Source: Simmondsia chinensis (Eukaryota; Streptophyta; Magnoliopsida; Caryophyllales; Simmondsiaceae). Taken from it: 64,000 bases of DNA. The position numbers were made by a program, and so were the translations under genes. The notes under the pieces are model-generated. The model was not told where the DNA came from and ran no database searches. It saw only the letters and a list, made by a program, of their open reading frames with translations. Of this stretch, positions 44,369-56,452 are shown in pieces; the stretch's first letter is position 1; each line of letters starts with the position of its first letter. Location: positions 18,475,387-18,539,386 of the forward strand of contig JAGTTD010000014.1 in the NCBI GenBank assembly GCA_018398585.1, written 5' to 3'.

Positions 44369-44815
44369 TGTCATGACCCAGGATTTGGAGTTAAGTACTA
44401 GTAAGTCATTGGTTGTAATAAACTAGTATAAGTCCTTAGTATTAGCCTAATTAGCCTAATAAGTCCTCTTTAGTACTTGTACAAGTCAAGATTAATCAAG
44501 GTGAGTCAAATGTTAGTTAAAATAGTATAGATTGGCGACTAAAGAGGGAAAGGTTGTTTAGCTTTTGTATTCCAAATGCAATGTATTCCCTAGCCTTAGA
44601 AAGTAGTACAAACAGAGTGATTCATCATATAAGAAAGATTATTGAATGATAAAACTTGACTTCTCTTTCTCATTAAGAAAGATTATTGAATGATAAAACT
44701 TGACTTCTCTTTCTCATTTTAAACTCTATCTTTATTTCTCATCTCTTTTCACCTCTTTCTCATCCCATATTCTATTATCCCTATGTTATGATCAAGATTC
44801 ATCTTGAATCATGGG
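44369..44815 (+). repeat. 3' LTR of the non-autonomous element
   Basis: It matches 30348-30744 and contains an extra internal duplication of about 45 bp ('gaaagattattgaatgataaaacttgacttctc' occurs twice, 44633-44720). The end is altered relative to the 5' LTR. Confidence 0.8.
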
Positions 44816-44868
44816 ATTTTGTAGTAGATACAAAAGCAAAAACAGAATAATGTTAGAGCAGTTAAAAG

Positions 44869-45890
44869 AAAATGCCGCTAATTCTAAACAGCTAGACACA
44901 ACTCCACGTGGATGCATTAGATGCACCTACTGTTAGGGTTGAGAATGTTCTAAGTACACAAGAGCCTAGGTGTAGTGGGAGGATTGTTAGGACACTTGAC
45001 AGGTTCATGGCGGGAGCCTTGATGGTTAGCCGTGACATTGAATGTGATCCTCTCATCTACAATGAAGCAATTAAAGACAAGGAGACTGACCAATGGGTCT
45101 TAGTAATGAAATCCGAGATCGGATATATGTATTCTATTTAGGTATGGGATCTTGTAGAGGCGCCTATTGGCATTAAGCCCATTGAGAGTAAATGGGTCTA
45201 TGAGAGGAAAATAGGAGTGGACAAGAAGGTAGAGACCTTTAAGGCAAGGATGGTGGCTAAGGGTTTTACCCAAAAGGAAGTTATTCATTACGATGAGACC
45301 TTCTCACGAGCAGCCATGCTAAAGTCCATAAGGATACGCCCAACTTATGAGATCTGGCAAATAGAAGTCAAAACGGCCCTTTTGAATGGTCATCTTGAAG
45401 AAGACATTTATATGGTGCAACCGGATAGTTTCATTGGCATAAATTAGGAGCATATAGTATGCAAACTGAAGAAGTCCACATATGGACTGAAGTAAGCATC
45501 ACGCTTATCGAATATTAGATTCAATGAAGCAATTAAGTCTTATGGTTTTGAGCAATTGGTTGACGAACCATGCGTGTACAAACGATATAAAGAGGAAGTA
45601 GTGACTTTCTTAGTATTGTATGTCGACAATATACTACTCATTGGGAATGATGTAGGGGTGTTATCAGCTGTGAAAATTTAGTGAGCTAGTTCCGATTGGC
45701 TATATGGATTTAGACTTCCGGTCATATAGAGATGCTAGATGTACGACATCTAGGCATGTCTTTACTCTTGGAGTAGGAGCCATTAGTGGGAGGAATGTCA
45801 AGCCGTATTGTATTGATGACTTCACTATAGAGGCTAAATACGTTGTAGATTCAGAAGCTGCAAAGAGGGCTTGTAGGTTCAGATAAAATA
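44869..45890 (+). pseudogene. Copia reverse transcriptase and RNase H relic
   Basis: Reading frames give 'NEAIKDKETDQWVLVMKSEI', 'GIKPIESKWVYERKIGVDKK', 'FKARMVAKGFTQKE', 'VKTALLNGHLEEDIYMVQPD' and an active-site region 'LVLYVDNILLIGND' in which the usual YVDD is YVDN, a change at a catalytic Asp. RNase H ('DFRSYRDARCTTSRHVFTLG') follows after a deletion near 45670-45700. Stops occur, for example near 45138. This is the 3' half of the pol region interrupted at 30250-44868. Confidence 0.88.
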
Positions 45891-45991
45891 GTTGACTTTA
45901 CTAAGACCTTGACTTAGTAGACCATTGGTTCATGTATAGAAGGGATGAGTATAAAGTTTGTAATAAATTGGATTTAAGACAAGTGAGAGAT

Positions 45992-48900
45992 TGTTAGGAA
46001 TAATATCATGAAATCCAGATTTATTATGTAATAATACTTTGTTAATTAATAAAATTGAAGTTCTAATCGTTTCCTTATTTAGTTTGTGTAAGTAAGCATT
46101 TATACTGCATGTGATTTTCTTTTATGTATAGTCCATGAATTGGACAGAGTTCTCAGAATACATTTTACATATTTGTTCTAAGTGGATAATTAGATTAAGC
46201 CACAGATAGACTTGGAACAAATGGTATGGAATGTTATTTGAATAACTCATGGTCGATGATGAGCTTGGGCTACTTGTCTGTTAAGACCGTGACTTAACTC
46301 TTTAGATGACTTGTCTTGGTCATGTGGATGGTAATCCAAAAGTGTTAGGTTGGTGTGTTTAATAAGATTAACACATTAAGTTGGACCATGTAAGTTGCTT
46401 GTTTCTAGACTACTATCAGAGATGAGTGATTCATGTTGTACTATTTGAACGACGACTCTAAATCCTGAGAGTATTCTCGACTTGTGCATGGAATTTTAGT
46501 TACTTTTGTGTACTATAAGTAAGGTCTATACAAATGACTTAATTCCTACACACACTGGGTAGCGGCGTGAAGTGTGATAAGGATCAGGTATTCAATAGGA
46601 AATCCACAGTCTCTAATGAGATACAAATGTCCCCTTAGTTGATTCGCAAGTGTTTAAATGATTCGGAATCTTTGGCCAAAGTATTCCAAATGTTTGACTT
46701 TTGGAATATATACTATGAAAATGTTCAAGTATAAATGAATTATTCAGTGAAGGGTGAGTCGGTAACTAATTGAGAAGCTGTGAGAAGGATAATAGTAGTA
46801 GTTATATTTATTCTTTATCATGGATATCTAGTAGAGGGGTTGTTGTCATCAATACAGTCTATTTGGCAGTTATCGAATAAATGGTTTAAGTCTAGAGTGC
46901 AGTGAAATTTATTTACTGGAATTAAGTCGCATTAAATGGGAATTAAATTTTATCATGAGATGGTAATTACTTTAACCCATTTGGAGCTAGATTTAAATTA
47001 TCCATGAGATCCCAGCGCAAGCCTCTATATTTATTACCATCAAAAAAATATTAAATAATTCATGAGATGAGTAAATTTAGTTTTTCCAAACATTATTCAG
47101 GAGATAAATAAAAGTTGAAAATTATAAAATAAAATAATTTTTGAAAATTAAAATTTATAAGATGAATTTATACATGTGGAAAAAAAAAGAAAGAAATTGC
47201 ATATGTGGATGGACCAACCAGTGTGCTGCGTTCCTATGGGGTTATCAGCGTGAACGTGTGCCGGCCAATTTGCCCGTCATGTGTCATGCGGTGTGAGCTA
47301 AGATAGCACGCGTTTTTTTTCCTGTGACTAAACACGATGTTTTGATTGCATTTAAGTTGAAATGCTGCATTTGTTGTTTAAATCTGTGCATCCCACATTG
47401 ATGTGTTTTTCTACGTCTATCAAAATTTAATATAAAATTCTATCTATTAAAAACACCTAAATTGAAGTGTAGAGCAAGAGGGTGTCGAACCACAGGGACT
47501 AAGAGTGCGTAAATTTAATCTATGATCTAAATTGATTTAAGGAAAAGTGATATTTTTGTGTTAATTAATCTAGAAAATGACAATTAAATTAAAGTAATCT
47601 ACTACTAATTGGGAACGTGTATTAAATTGGAGCCTAGGGTTTCGAATCCATCATTAGCTAATTATTTTTGCGTTAACTCTTAAATTGGAATTATTGATTG
47701 TTACACGGGTAGTGGTTGAGGCTATAAGCTTCAACCTACTAAGGTAATGTTGTTAGTATTGCGTATTGACCCTATCTAACTAAAGCATAAGGAAAATAGG
47801 CTCTACCTAACGTATTGTTAATTATTACGTATTGACCCTATCTAACTAAAGCATAGGGAAGATAGGCTTTAATTGACAATTCGGTTAATACTATTGCTTG
47901 ATTAATTAATCCTAAGGCTACAAGCACAAAGAATTAATTTATAAATATCAATATCAATAATTAAAGGTTACAAACTCAATAATCATATCAACTAAATAAA
48001 CAATAAAATATAATACTTCAAAGTGTTTATCTCAACCAAGCAATTCATGTAAACAATCAAATTAACCCGAATTAAAAGTAAACAAAAGTAAAGGCTAAGA
48101 CTTCATCTAACCCCAGAGCGCAAGTTAGCTCTCCATCAAGGATGATCCGGTGAAGGAGGAGATGAACGAACTCATGTCGGTTTTCACGCTAATTTCGCTT
48201 TCGTTCCAATTTAAGGAAAAAAATAGAAAATACAATATGAGAGAGAGAGAGAGAGAACAGGGGAAGATTATCAGAACCCAAAACAGAGACGCCCCCCAAA
48301 ATCTGTTCGTCCTCCTCTTCTTATAATCGAACCAAAGAAAAACTTAGCGAGCTGGGCTGAGGACGAAGCTGGGCCTGTGTTTTGGGCCGAAGGTGAGGCG
48401 GTGCTGGTGATTCGGGTGGTGTTGGGCCGAGCAGAGGACACGGGCCGGAACAGGGCACCAGGGGTTCTGCGCATGAGCCGGAGGTTGTGGACGACAGGGA
48501 TGATGGGCTGTGGGTTTGGGCTGGGCTGAGGACGAGCTGAAGGTGGGCCGAATAGGGAGATGACGATGATGGTGTGGGTTGGACTGGGCGGGGATTATAC
48601 ATTCTTGTCTCAAACTTTGATTGGCTTGATTTAATTGTTTACGTATTGAATTTGTCTTATTTGCACCAATATTTGGCAATTTCCTTTCAAACCTGTTAAA
48701 CATAAAAATTGTCAAGATGAGTGTAAAATTATAATTAAATAGGTACAAAATAATTAAAATAGCAATTAAAAAAATGCGTATATATGAGACGCATCACACA
48801 TCATTTATTTTGTATTATTTTGCTTCGATATACTACTATAAACAGAGATATCTATTTCAAAGATTTCAATTCCCAATAAAAAATTAAAGGTTTCTAAAAG

Positions 48901-49527
48901 TATTGACTTTCGGAGACCTAGTGGGAGAGAAAAATTTCTTTTTAAAATTTTCTTTCCTCAAGTTCAATATTTTTTGGAGCCCAACCTCTGGGCAGTTCGA
49001 GATCATTGCGTAGAAGACCACTGGGTCTTGGTTTTCTCGGGTTTCTGAGTTATTACCTCCCTTGTATTCTTATTATTGGAGCAATTTCAGATATTCTTCT
49101 TTCCTTCTCTTTTAAGTTTTTGCTTTTCTATTTATTTATAATCTTTCTTATTATGCCTGTTTAAGTTCATGTTATTGTTATGAATGTATTAAAGTAGAGG
49201 CTTGTATACTTAAATTAAGATTTTAAATCAACCTTAGGTTTAAAATTAAGAATTTTAAACCCTTCCGCTGCATTAACTTAATTATATTGGGGAGAATTTT
49301 TGAAATTCGTCCTAACAATTAGTATCAGAGCAAAAGGATCTATAGAGATAACCCTATTCTCGAGAACTCTCGCACGTGAGGTTTCACGAAGCACGACTCT
49401 CTGCCCGGGGGCTTAGGTAGTGAGACGAGTCTCCTACGCTGAGTGCTCTGATGAGTGCTTTTTGTTGTGACTACAGTTGGAGAACTGTAAACCCAACAAT
49501 TGGTATCAGAGTACTGTGAACCCAACA
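45992..49527 (+). repeat. Copia 3' LTR, split by a solo LTR
   Basis: It starts TGTTAGGAAT after a purine stretch 'caagtgagagat', and aligns with the 5' LTR throughout. It is split at 47399-48796. After the LTR end 'acccaaca' at 49498 there are 29 extra bases: a primer-site copy 'attggtatcagag' followed by another 'gtgaacccaaca'. The CAAGC duplication lies after these extra bases. Confidence 0.8.
47394..48801 (-). mobile_element. Solo LTR (1.4 kb) with perfect TSD inside the copia 3' LTR
   Basis: The core is 47399-48796, with TGATG...CATCA ends, flanked by CACAT (47394-47398, 48797-48801). The empty site is visible in the other LTR near 26340-26360 ('gacattatttatttta'). It carries the phrase 'gtgtcgaaccacaggga' near 47481-47497 and a GA-repeat near 48239-48255. 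No coding sequence was found; minus-strand frames at 48271-48748 are compositional. Orientation is a guess. Confidence 0.7.
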
Positions 49528-49532
49528 CAAGC

Positions 49533-51384
49533 TCCATCCTGTCAAGCTATCCCAGGCATGGATTGTTGACCGGACTCGCCAAGACACTGGCGGCATCATC
49601 CTCCCTGGCTTGGAAAGAATTCAACCCTAAATTTGCCAATGATTCGTTCTAATCATTCTTGGCAAGTTATGGGTCGCACTACTCTTGCCAATGTCTCGAT
49701 TACTCTCCATTTAGTTTCCGAAACTAAATTTTCCAACAAAACATAGCCCCTATTTCTTATTCAATGGAAATTAAATGCACATAATTCAAATTAACAGCAT
49801 ATCGTTTCTTATACTTGGTATGCAGAAACTAAAGAAGCACAACAAAAAGTGAAATGGATATGTGAAAAAGACATGGGAGTTATTCAGTCACAAATACATT
49901 TTGACGCAAAGAACATTTATATTGACTAGTACTGCGTGATGAAAAATGTAAGCCCTGGCCATGATAAAGCATTTTCATTTGCAAGTTAAATTCAAATCCA
50001 AACATTTATCACATGTTAAACATTTTAGAATGCTTGCAAAAGTGAAGGGCTTTGACATGATAGACGGTATGACATACATTGAGTACACAAAATGTAAAAT
50101 GGAGGTCGAATAATTGGAGGAAGGACTTCAATGCAAACAATGTGACAACAAAAATGCGGCAGTAGGAAAAAGACATGCATGGTATTAAAGCTCAAATTCA
50201 ATATATTTTTTTTTTGATAATAATACTCTATATTGCTTACAATTAATAGTTGTTTATAACATCTAAATTATTCAAGGTGATAATTGAAGACGTTAAACAT
50301 TTGCGGATGATGGTACCAGTTCTGGGACGAAAAGCGGCCATTATAACATAAATCATGCCTAACTAGTTATTGGAAATAAAATGAAAGGTTTGACAAAAAT
50401 ATAATTAAAAAAAAAGGAATAAAAAAAAAATCCAACATATAACATTGTGAAAATATACAGGACCATAGAGATTATTTACTTGCTGCATATTTAGAAGACT
50501 TTGTGAAACAAAGTTGGATATTTATAATAATTGCACCTGACTGTGGAACGCCAACCGACGTTCCAATAGTATCTCTCATTAAAAAAATCAAATGGGAAGA
50601 AAAGTTATACTACATCATGAATTAAACAAAACAAATGGGAAGAAAAGTGTATATCATGAATTAAACAATGACGGGGATACACATACCGAACTTTATTGGC
50701 CTGCGACACTAGCAAAATGAAAGACTACTAGAATACTGAAGTATGATAACCTACACTTCAATCACTAACAACTTTATACCTTCAACGCAGAACACAAAGT
50801 ATGATTCACTACACTTTCAAAACCATAAAAAATCAACAAAACTATGGGCAACAACGAAATAGGCAATAAAATAAAACTTAAAATGCACAAAAATGTAAAT
50901 GTAACGATTTCTAACAAATTATCTTCAATGCAAGGGACATAAGCTAATGCTACAGTTGCGAGGCCAACGCCACGGTTCCAAAAAAGGAACAATAGCATTG
51001 ATGAAAGTACCAAATTGTTAAAACAATGACGACAATTTATTTTATATTATCTTTCACTAACAAATTTGTACCACATTTTCGTTCGAAGTGCAAATACCTA
51101 TTGTGCAACGTATGAGATATTTAATATTGTCGTTTTTCTAACAAATCTATACCACATCGGGATTCCATTAGTATCTATTAAGAATAAGTCTCCACCCTCT
51201 CTAAAACTAGCAAATCCCTAGTCTTCTTATTTTAAACATCCTTACTATGGTTACTAAATGAAATATGAAAGTAGGCAGTAACAGCCCAATTTTCAACCCA
51301 CCCCCACTCCCACCACCCCCCATCCTATTTTCTCTATATCAGTTTGAATTTCCAACCTAGAAGAACTTCAGTTTGAATTTTCTC
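49533..51384. other. Spacer after the copia element
   Basis: The first ~110 bp share 'actcgccaagac' and 'ggcatcatcctccc' with the left flank at 17690-17770, so both flanks come from one repeat. A small direct duplication ('atgggaagaaaagt') occurs near 50592 and 50636. Otherwise no gene or RNA is seen. Confidence 0.45.
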
Positions 51385-52788
51385 TAAATCTGGACCTGTG
51401 CATGGAATGTTAGTTGCCTTGGTATACTATAAATAAGGTATTAGTAAATGCCAAAGTCCCATGTGTATTGGGTAACGGCATGAGTTGTGACAGGGATCAG
51501 GTATTCAATATGGGTTATATAGTCTCTTATGAGATACAAATGTCCCCAGCAAGTGTTTGAATTCATTCAAAAACTTTGGCCAAAGTATTCCAAGTGTTTG
51601 ACATTTGAAAGTTATACAATAAATAAATGAATTATTCGAAAAAGGGAATCGTTAATTAATGGAAAAACTATGAGAAAAGACTAGATTGAAAACAACATCC
51701 TCTTCTTTATTTTTCATCAAGGATATCTAATAGGGGGAATGTTGTTTTCAATATAGTCTTTTTTAGAATTATCAAATACATAATTTAAGTATAGAATGCA
51801 GTAGGATTTATCTAGTGGAATTAAATCCCATTAAATGGTAATTAAATTTTATCATGAAATGATAGCTAGATTAAAATTGTCCCTCAAGTCCCTAGGCAAG
51901 CCTCTGTTTAATGCCATAGGAAAAATATTGAATAATTAATGAAATGAACTGTTTATTCTTGAGAGGAGTGAATTTAATTTTGATAAACATTATTCATGAG
52001 ATGAATAAAAGTTGAAGATTATAAAAAATATAGTTTTTAAATATTAAAAATTTATGGGATGAATTTTTACATGTGGAAAAAAAAAATTTAAAATAAGCGA
52101 AACTAGGACAGCGATCCACGTCAATTATCATCAACACGTGACACGAGTCGCGCTCTAGGTATACTAGGGCAAAGATCCCCACCAATGGGCGCAGATCAAT
52201 CGGCACGCTCTGGGGCGCAATATGGCATGGATCAATCCCATGGTGACACGTGGCACATGGTGGGAGTTTTAAATGCGTTTTACTCAGCTGATTTAAATAA
52301 CGTCTTTTTTTTCCTTTATGTAGCATATCCCGCATTGCTTATTCATTATTTTTTTCACTTCGGTAGCCTACTATAAATAGGGATACTGAAGTCAGGGTTA
52401 ATTTGAAATTAATGTTTTCTGGAAATATTGACTTTCGTCGAACTAGAAGAGAGATAATTTCCTTTGAAATTTTTTCTCTTAAGTTTAATATTTTTGGTAG
52501 CCCACACTCCGGGTTTTTGAAAAGTTTGCATAGAAGGTTTATGGGTCTTGGTTTTCTTGTGTTTTTCTTTATTTGAGCAATTTTTAGGTACTCTTCTTTC
52601 CCCTTCATTTTAGGTTTTTTTTTTCTTTTCTATTTATTTACATTATTCTTATTTTGCTAGTTTTATATTTATATTATTATTATGAATGGATAAGAGTTGA
52701 GGCCTGTAGATATAAAATTATGAATTTTAAACCGTTCTACTGCATTAGTCTAATAAATTAGGGAAAATATTTGAAATTCGTCCCAACA
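51385..52788 (+). repeat. Copia LTR, 5'-truncated copy (second element)
   Basis: It aligns with the right two-thirds of the 17853-27078 LTR ('gggatcaggtattcaatat', 'ataaatgaattattcg'). A TATA box is in 'actataaataggga' near 52371-52384. It ends 'cgtcccaaca' at 52788, the position of the inner LTR end of the larger copy. Confidence 0.8.
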
Positions 52789-55700
52789 ATTCTAAAGACC
52801 AAGGAAGAAACGGTGAGTTAATTATGTTTAGGAAGCATATAATTGAGAAATGTTCTCACCTTATTAATAATTTTTTACACCCCTCTCCCATGGCATAGCG
52901 GGTAGATTGGTTAGCACATCATTGCACACATGCAGAAAATTATTAGGTGGACTCCATGATTTATTTATTTGCTAAAATTACTAAAAGGTTCACAGGACTA
53001 AAAACATTAAGTAGGAGCGAGCTTCTAAGCGAATCTCGTGACCTCTGTTACCAGTCTAGCAGTATATGGTAGGTGGGCGCTACACCCCGCAGAGAGCATT
53101 CATTTGTTGAATACAAGGTTATATCTCTTAAAATAGAATGAAATGCACAAAAAAGCAGGCACGGCCACGCCGACATGGATTAATTCGTGGACTTGTATAG
53201 ATTTTGAGGTAGTGGTGTACACTTGACTAGGTCTACATTAGCCTGTCCGAGGAACTCTATTGTATGACCTTAACGGCTGAGGAAAAAGTGGTGTGTTAAA
53301 CATGTTCAGTAAAGAGTTTACAAGAAAATATTTTTATTAAGAAATGTCCTCACCCTTCTGATATCTAAATTCGGCCTCGCCGACACGGAGTTTTGGGTAG
53401 TTCGATTGGGTTGCCACAGCATACATGTAAATGTCGGATTGTGAATTTTGAACATTAATTGCTTGCTAAAAATAAGAAAAGTGATCACGTATGTTATATG
53501 AATTGTTCATAGTTTTGATTTTGGGCTACCTGTTATCTTATGCATTGCGATCAATGCTGGTAACTATGTTACTTGTCTATTCTGTTATGCTTACTGAAAT
53601 TTAATATTAGTACATTTGGAGCACTAATAGATGCTCAAAATTCTCTAGATTGCTGCTACTCTATCTACTAATTTGAAAAGAACGTTTAGAGCATTAGACT
53701 AGACTAAAGAGTTAGTCAGTTGCAAGATCTTGACATTAGATGTTGAACATTTTCTAGTATTAGATACTTGAAAATTCATCTTTGGTAGAGGTGATCAGAT
53801 ATTTGAAAGAAGTGTTTGATTAGTGATCATGCAGCATGAGAACAGGTAATGAGAAAGATGATAGGGATACGATTGTAATAAGAAATTTCATTTTAAGAGC
53901 ACGTCATATGATGATGGCTTATTTAATTGAGCTGGAATTCTTGATGCAAATAATGATAGCCAAATCTCAATAGGATATGATCCTGACTTGCCTATTAAGG
54001 TCTTTCAATCAGTTTAGATTGGATACATTAAGTAATAGAGATTACTCGTTGTCTAAACGAATGAAAAAAAATTTTGAGAAAAGGTGTCACGAGAACTAAG
54101 CTAAAAGTCCACTTAGTGTGAGCGTCTATCTCAAGAATTAGGAACCTCAAGAAGTTAATTGCACTAGATTTTAAAACGAATTGCCTAGGTACTTAGATAC
54201 TATTGTTACTAAGACTGAAAAGCCTACATGGCAGGGTATTTGATATCCTGTCTTTTCTAGTTGTGACTAGTAGATAGTTCACTAATGTTTTGGTGAATGG
54301 ATTTTCTAAGGGCACTAAGAGATAGTAGTTTAAGCAAGGGAATGTAATTTTTGATTTTGGTAGCTATCTTAATGTACCAGTTTCTTTAGAAATTTTATTT
54401 CTATCTGTTATTCGATTCAAAGTAGTCTTTCAATTGTTTTTTTAAAAATAGACTAATCGTTAAGTAAATAAAGTGTTTATTTAAAGGGTACATTGATAGA
54501 TGGTTGACTTATTTTAATCAAACTATGATAATTGCAATTTATTCGTTCAATACAAGCTACGCTGTTTAACCATATAAAAGAACAATTTCCTGAAGTCCAT
54601 ATGGCTTTTATGTGGCACTTGGTCTTAGCTCACACCAATTTAGTATGATTCAAAACTGGTTTGATTTGTCTTATGTGATCATTAAGAACTACAATGATAA
54701 CTAGTACGGGAATCATGTTCAAATTAATGGTAACTGAAAGAGGCTTTAATAGTAAAGGCAATGGAACCATTATGCTACTATAACTTGTTCATAAAATATT
54801 TATGGACTGCTAAAAGTTGAAGTGAGTAGAAGCAATGAGTATTTCATAGAATGTTTGTGAATGACTAATCAATTAGTTGATGTATGGATATACCTATGAA
54901 GACTGATGCCTCAAATCCTTTGAAAGGCTTGAAGAACTAAAGAAAAAAGTCAGGATCAGTTAGGTAAACTGTATCTAGTCACTTTAATTTGATCAAATTG
55001 GTGATTTTAAGAGAATTCTTTTTTTTTTTTTTTTGTGTACTGCAAAGATTAAGAATAACAATGCTTTATTGAATATGGTAAGATTCATATGATGGGTCAC
55101 TTCTACATATCAAAAGGTTTGTCGTGCAAGAGGTTTTAGAAAGTGTTCTTAAAGTATATCAGATAGCTTGTGTTGGATAGATTGACAGTATGAGATATTA
55201 TGTCTCTTCATCTTGATACAACATATAGTATAGATGATGTATTAGATATATCTTCAACCAAGTTATTGTCACACTAAATACATGAGAGCTTTTGTGTAGT
55301 GGAAGGATGGTCAGGGTCACCTGACAGATTCATGTCTTTGGTTATAACGGTTAAACATGATGGCAAATCTGATCCTTTAGACTACAATGTAACTGTTTAA
55401 TATAAAAATGAAGACCAATTGGCCATGGCAATGAAACTTACGTTAAAGTAATTGTATTTTGACTATGTCTGGAAACTTAGAGAGGCGTCGAAGGACATTA
55501 AGTCCATTAAATTGGATCTTAGTGGATCTACAAGAATAAAAAGAGTTGTGTGGATGAGAAGCTTGAGGCTTACTAGGCTAGATTGATGGCAGTGAGTTAT
55601 ACCCTAGAGGAAAGAATTGTCTTTGATGAAACCTTCTAGCCCGACGCTATACTTAAGTCTATAAGGATGCTCTTATCTATTGTATGTCATTATGATGAGA

Positions 55701-56452
55701 TATGGGAAATCGAAATCAAGAGGATGTTTTCTAAATGGTCTTCTTGAAAAGGTTACGTATACGATACAACTAGACTAGTTTGTTGCCAAGAGTTAGGAGC
55801 ATATAGTATGCAAACTAAAGAAGCTTATTTGTAAACTTAGATAAGCATCTTGTTCATTGAATAGTTTATTCGATGATGGATAATCAAGTCCTAGGGATTT
55901 GAATCAATCATAAGTGAACCATGTGTGTGCCAATGACATGACAAGAAAGTAGACACTTTTTATTTTTTGTATATGGATGGGATTCTACTAATTGCGATTG
56001 GTGTAGAATTGTAAGGAGCTGTTATGATTGAATTTTCTAGTTATTTGCAATGAAGAACCTATATGAGCAAACTATGTTCTTAGGGTCAAGTTTTTGCGAG
56101 ATCCTAAGAAAGGGTGTTGAATTTATCATGGTTTGTTTGTTTTACAAGGGAGTTTAGATGTTTGATGTCAAAAAAACCATTTTTACCTTTTATAATGGGG
56201 GAGTCATGCGATGGAGAAGAGCAAAGCAATATTATATTGCTTATTTAACTATGGAAGTTGGATGCTTTACAGCTATGAAATTGTTAAGTAGACTACTTAA
56301 CTCAAAAGGTTCCTTACAAATGAAAGTATGTGAGCAAAAGAATAGGACAATAAAAGATTAGTATTGGTTAAAGTTTACAATCAAAGAGCTGATAGAATCC
56401 CAAGGATAGTTATGCAATGCAAGGCTAATTGGGTTTAGGACAAGTGGAAGAT
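52789..56452 (+). pseudogene. Degenerate copia internal region (second element)
   Basis: It begins with leader blocks shared with 28386-28690. Near 55780-55830 it carries 'ggagcatatagtatgcaaact' and neighbouring RT sequence homologous to 45448-45490, so it is the same family. Stops are dense, no long frame survives, and a deletion removes the LTR end and primer site. A T-run lies at 55019-55034. Confidence 0.75.

Larger units (their letters stand above)
30348..44815 (+). mobile_element. Non-autonomous LTR retrotransposon carrying an RRM-like ORF, with nested gypsy and CACTA insertions
   Basis: LTRs at 30348-30744 and 44369-44815 share 'agtcctctttagtacttg', 'aaatgcaatgtattcccta' and TATA-like 'agtataaatagag'. 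A primer site TGGTATCAGAGC follows the 5' LTR (30748-30759) and a polypurine tract 'aaaagggggagtac' precedes the 3' LTR. With the gypsy (31921-37637) and CACTA (40064-44318) removed, the internal region is about 3.6 kb and shows no protease, RT or integrase. The only recognisable ORF resembles a PTB-type RNA-binding domain. The last bases of the 3' LTR differ from the 5' copy (ends 'aatcatggg' instead of 'aatcataaca') and no target duplication was found. Confidence 0.75.
17853..49527 (+). mobile_element. Ty1/copia retrotransposon, ~8.7 kb, expanded to 31.7 kb by nested insertions
   Basis: A single copia element is bounded by a perfect 5-bp target duplication CAAGC (17848-17852 and 49528-49532). 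Order on the plus strand: 5' LTR 17853-27078, primer site, leader, Gag-protease-integrase relic, RT-RNase H relic, polypurine tract, 3' LTR from 45992. Integrase before RT is the copia order. After removing inserts the LTRs are both about 2.13 kb. Inserts with their own duplications: gypsy 18473-25561, SINE 28061-28302, solo LTR 47399-48796. The 30348-44815 LTR element splits pol but lacks a clear duplication. The first LTR base pair is TA instead of the usual TG. The coding region is dead. Confidence 0.85.

Noticed and set aside
30250..44868. A single precise insertion of the RRM element into copia pol
   Set aside because: No matching target duplication is found, and part of the copia integrase and RT start is absent, so a deletion or rearrangement must also have happened; I did not claim an exact insertion site.
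48271..48748. Proline/serine-rich minus-strand ORFs
   Set aside because: They lie within the solo LTR and reflect its GC-skewed stretch; three overlapping frames are open together.
52789..56452. Host gene fragments in the AT-rich region between LTRs
   Set aside because: Blocks align with the leader and RT of the 17853-49527 copia; no host-like exon remains.
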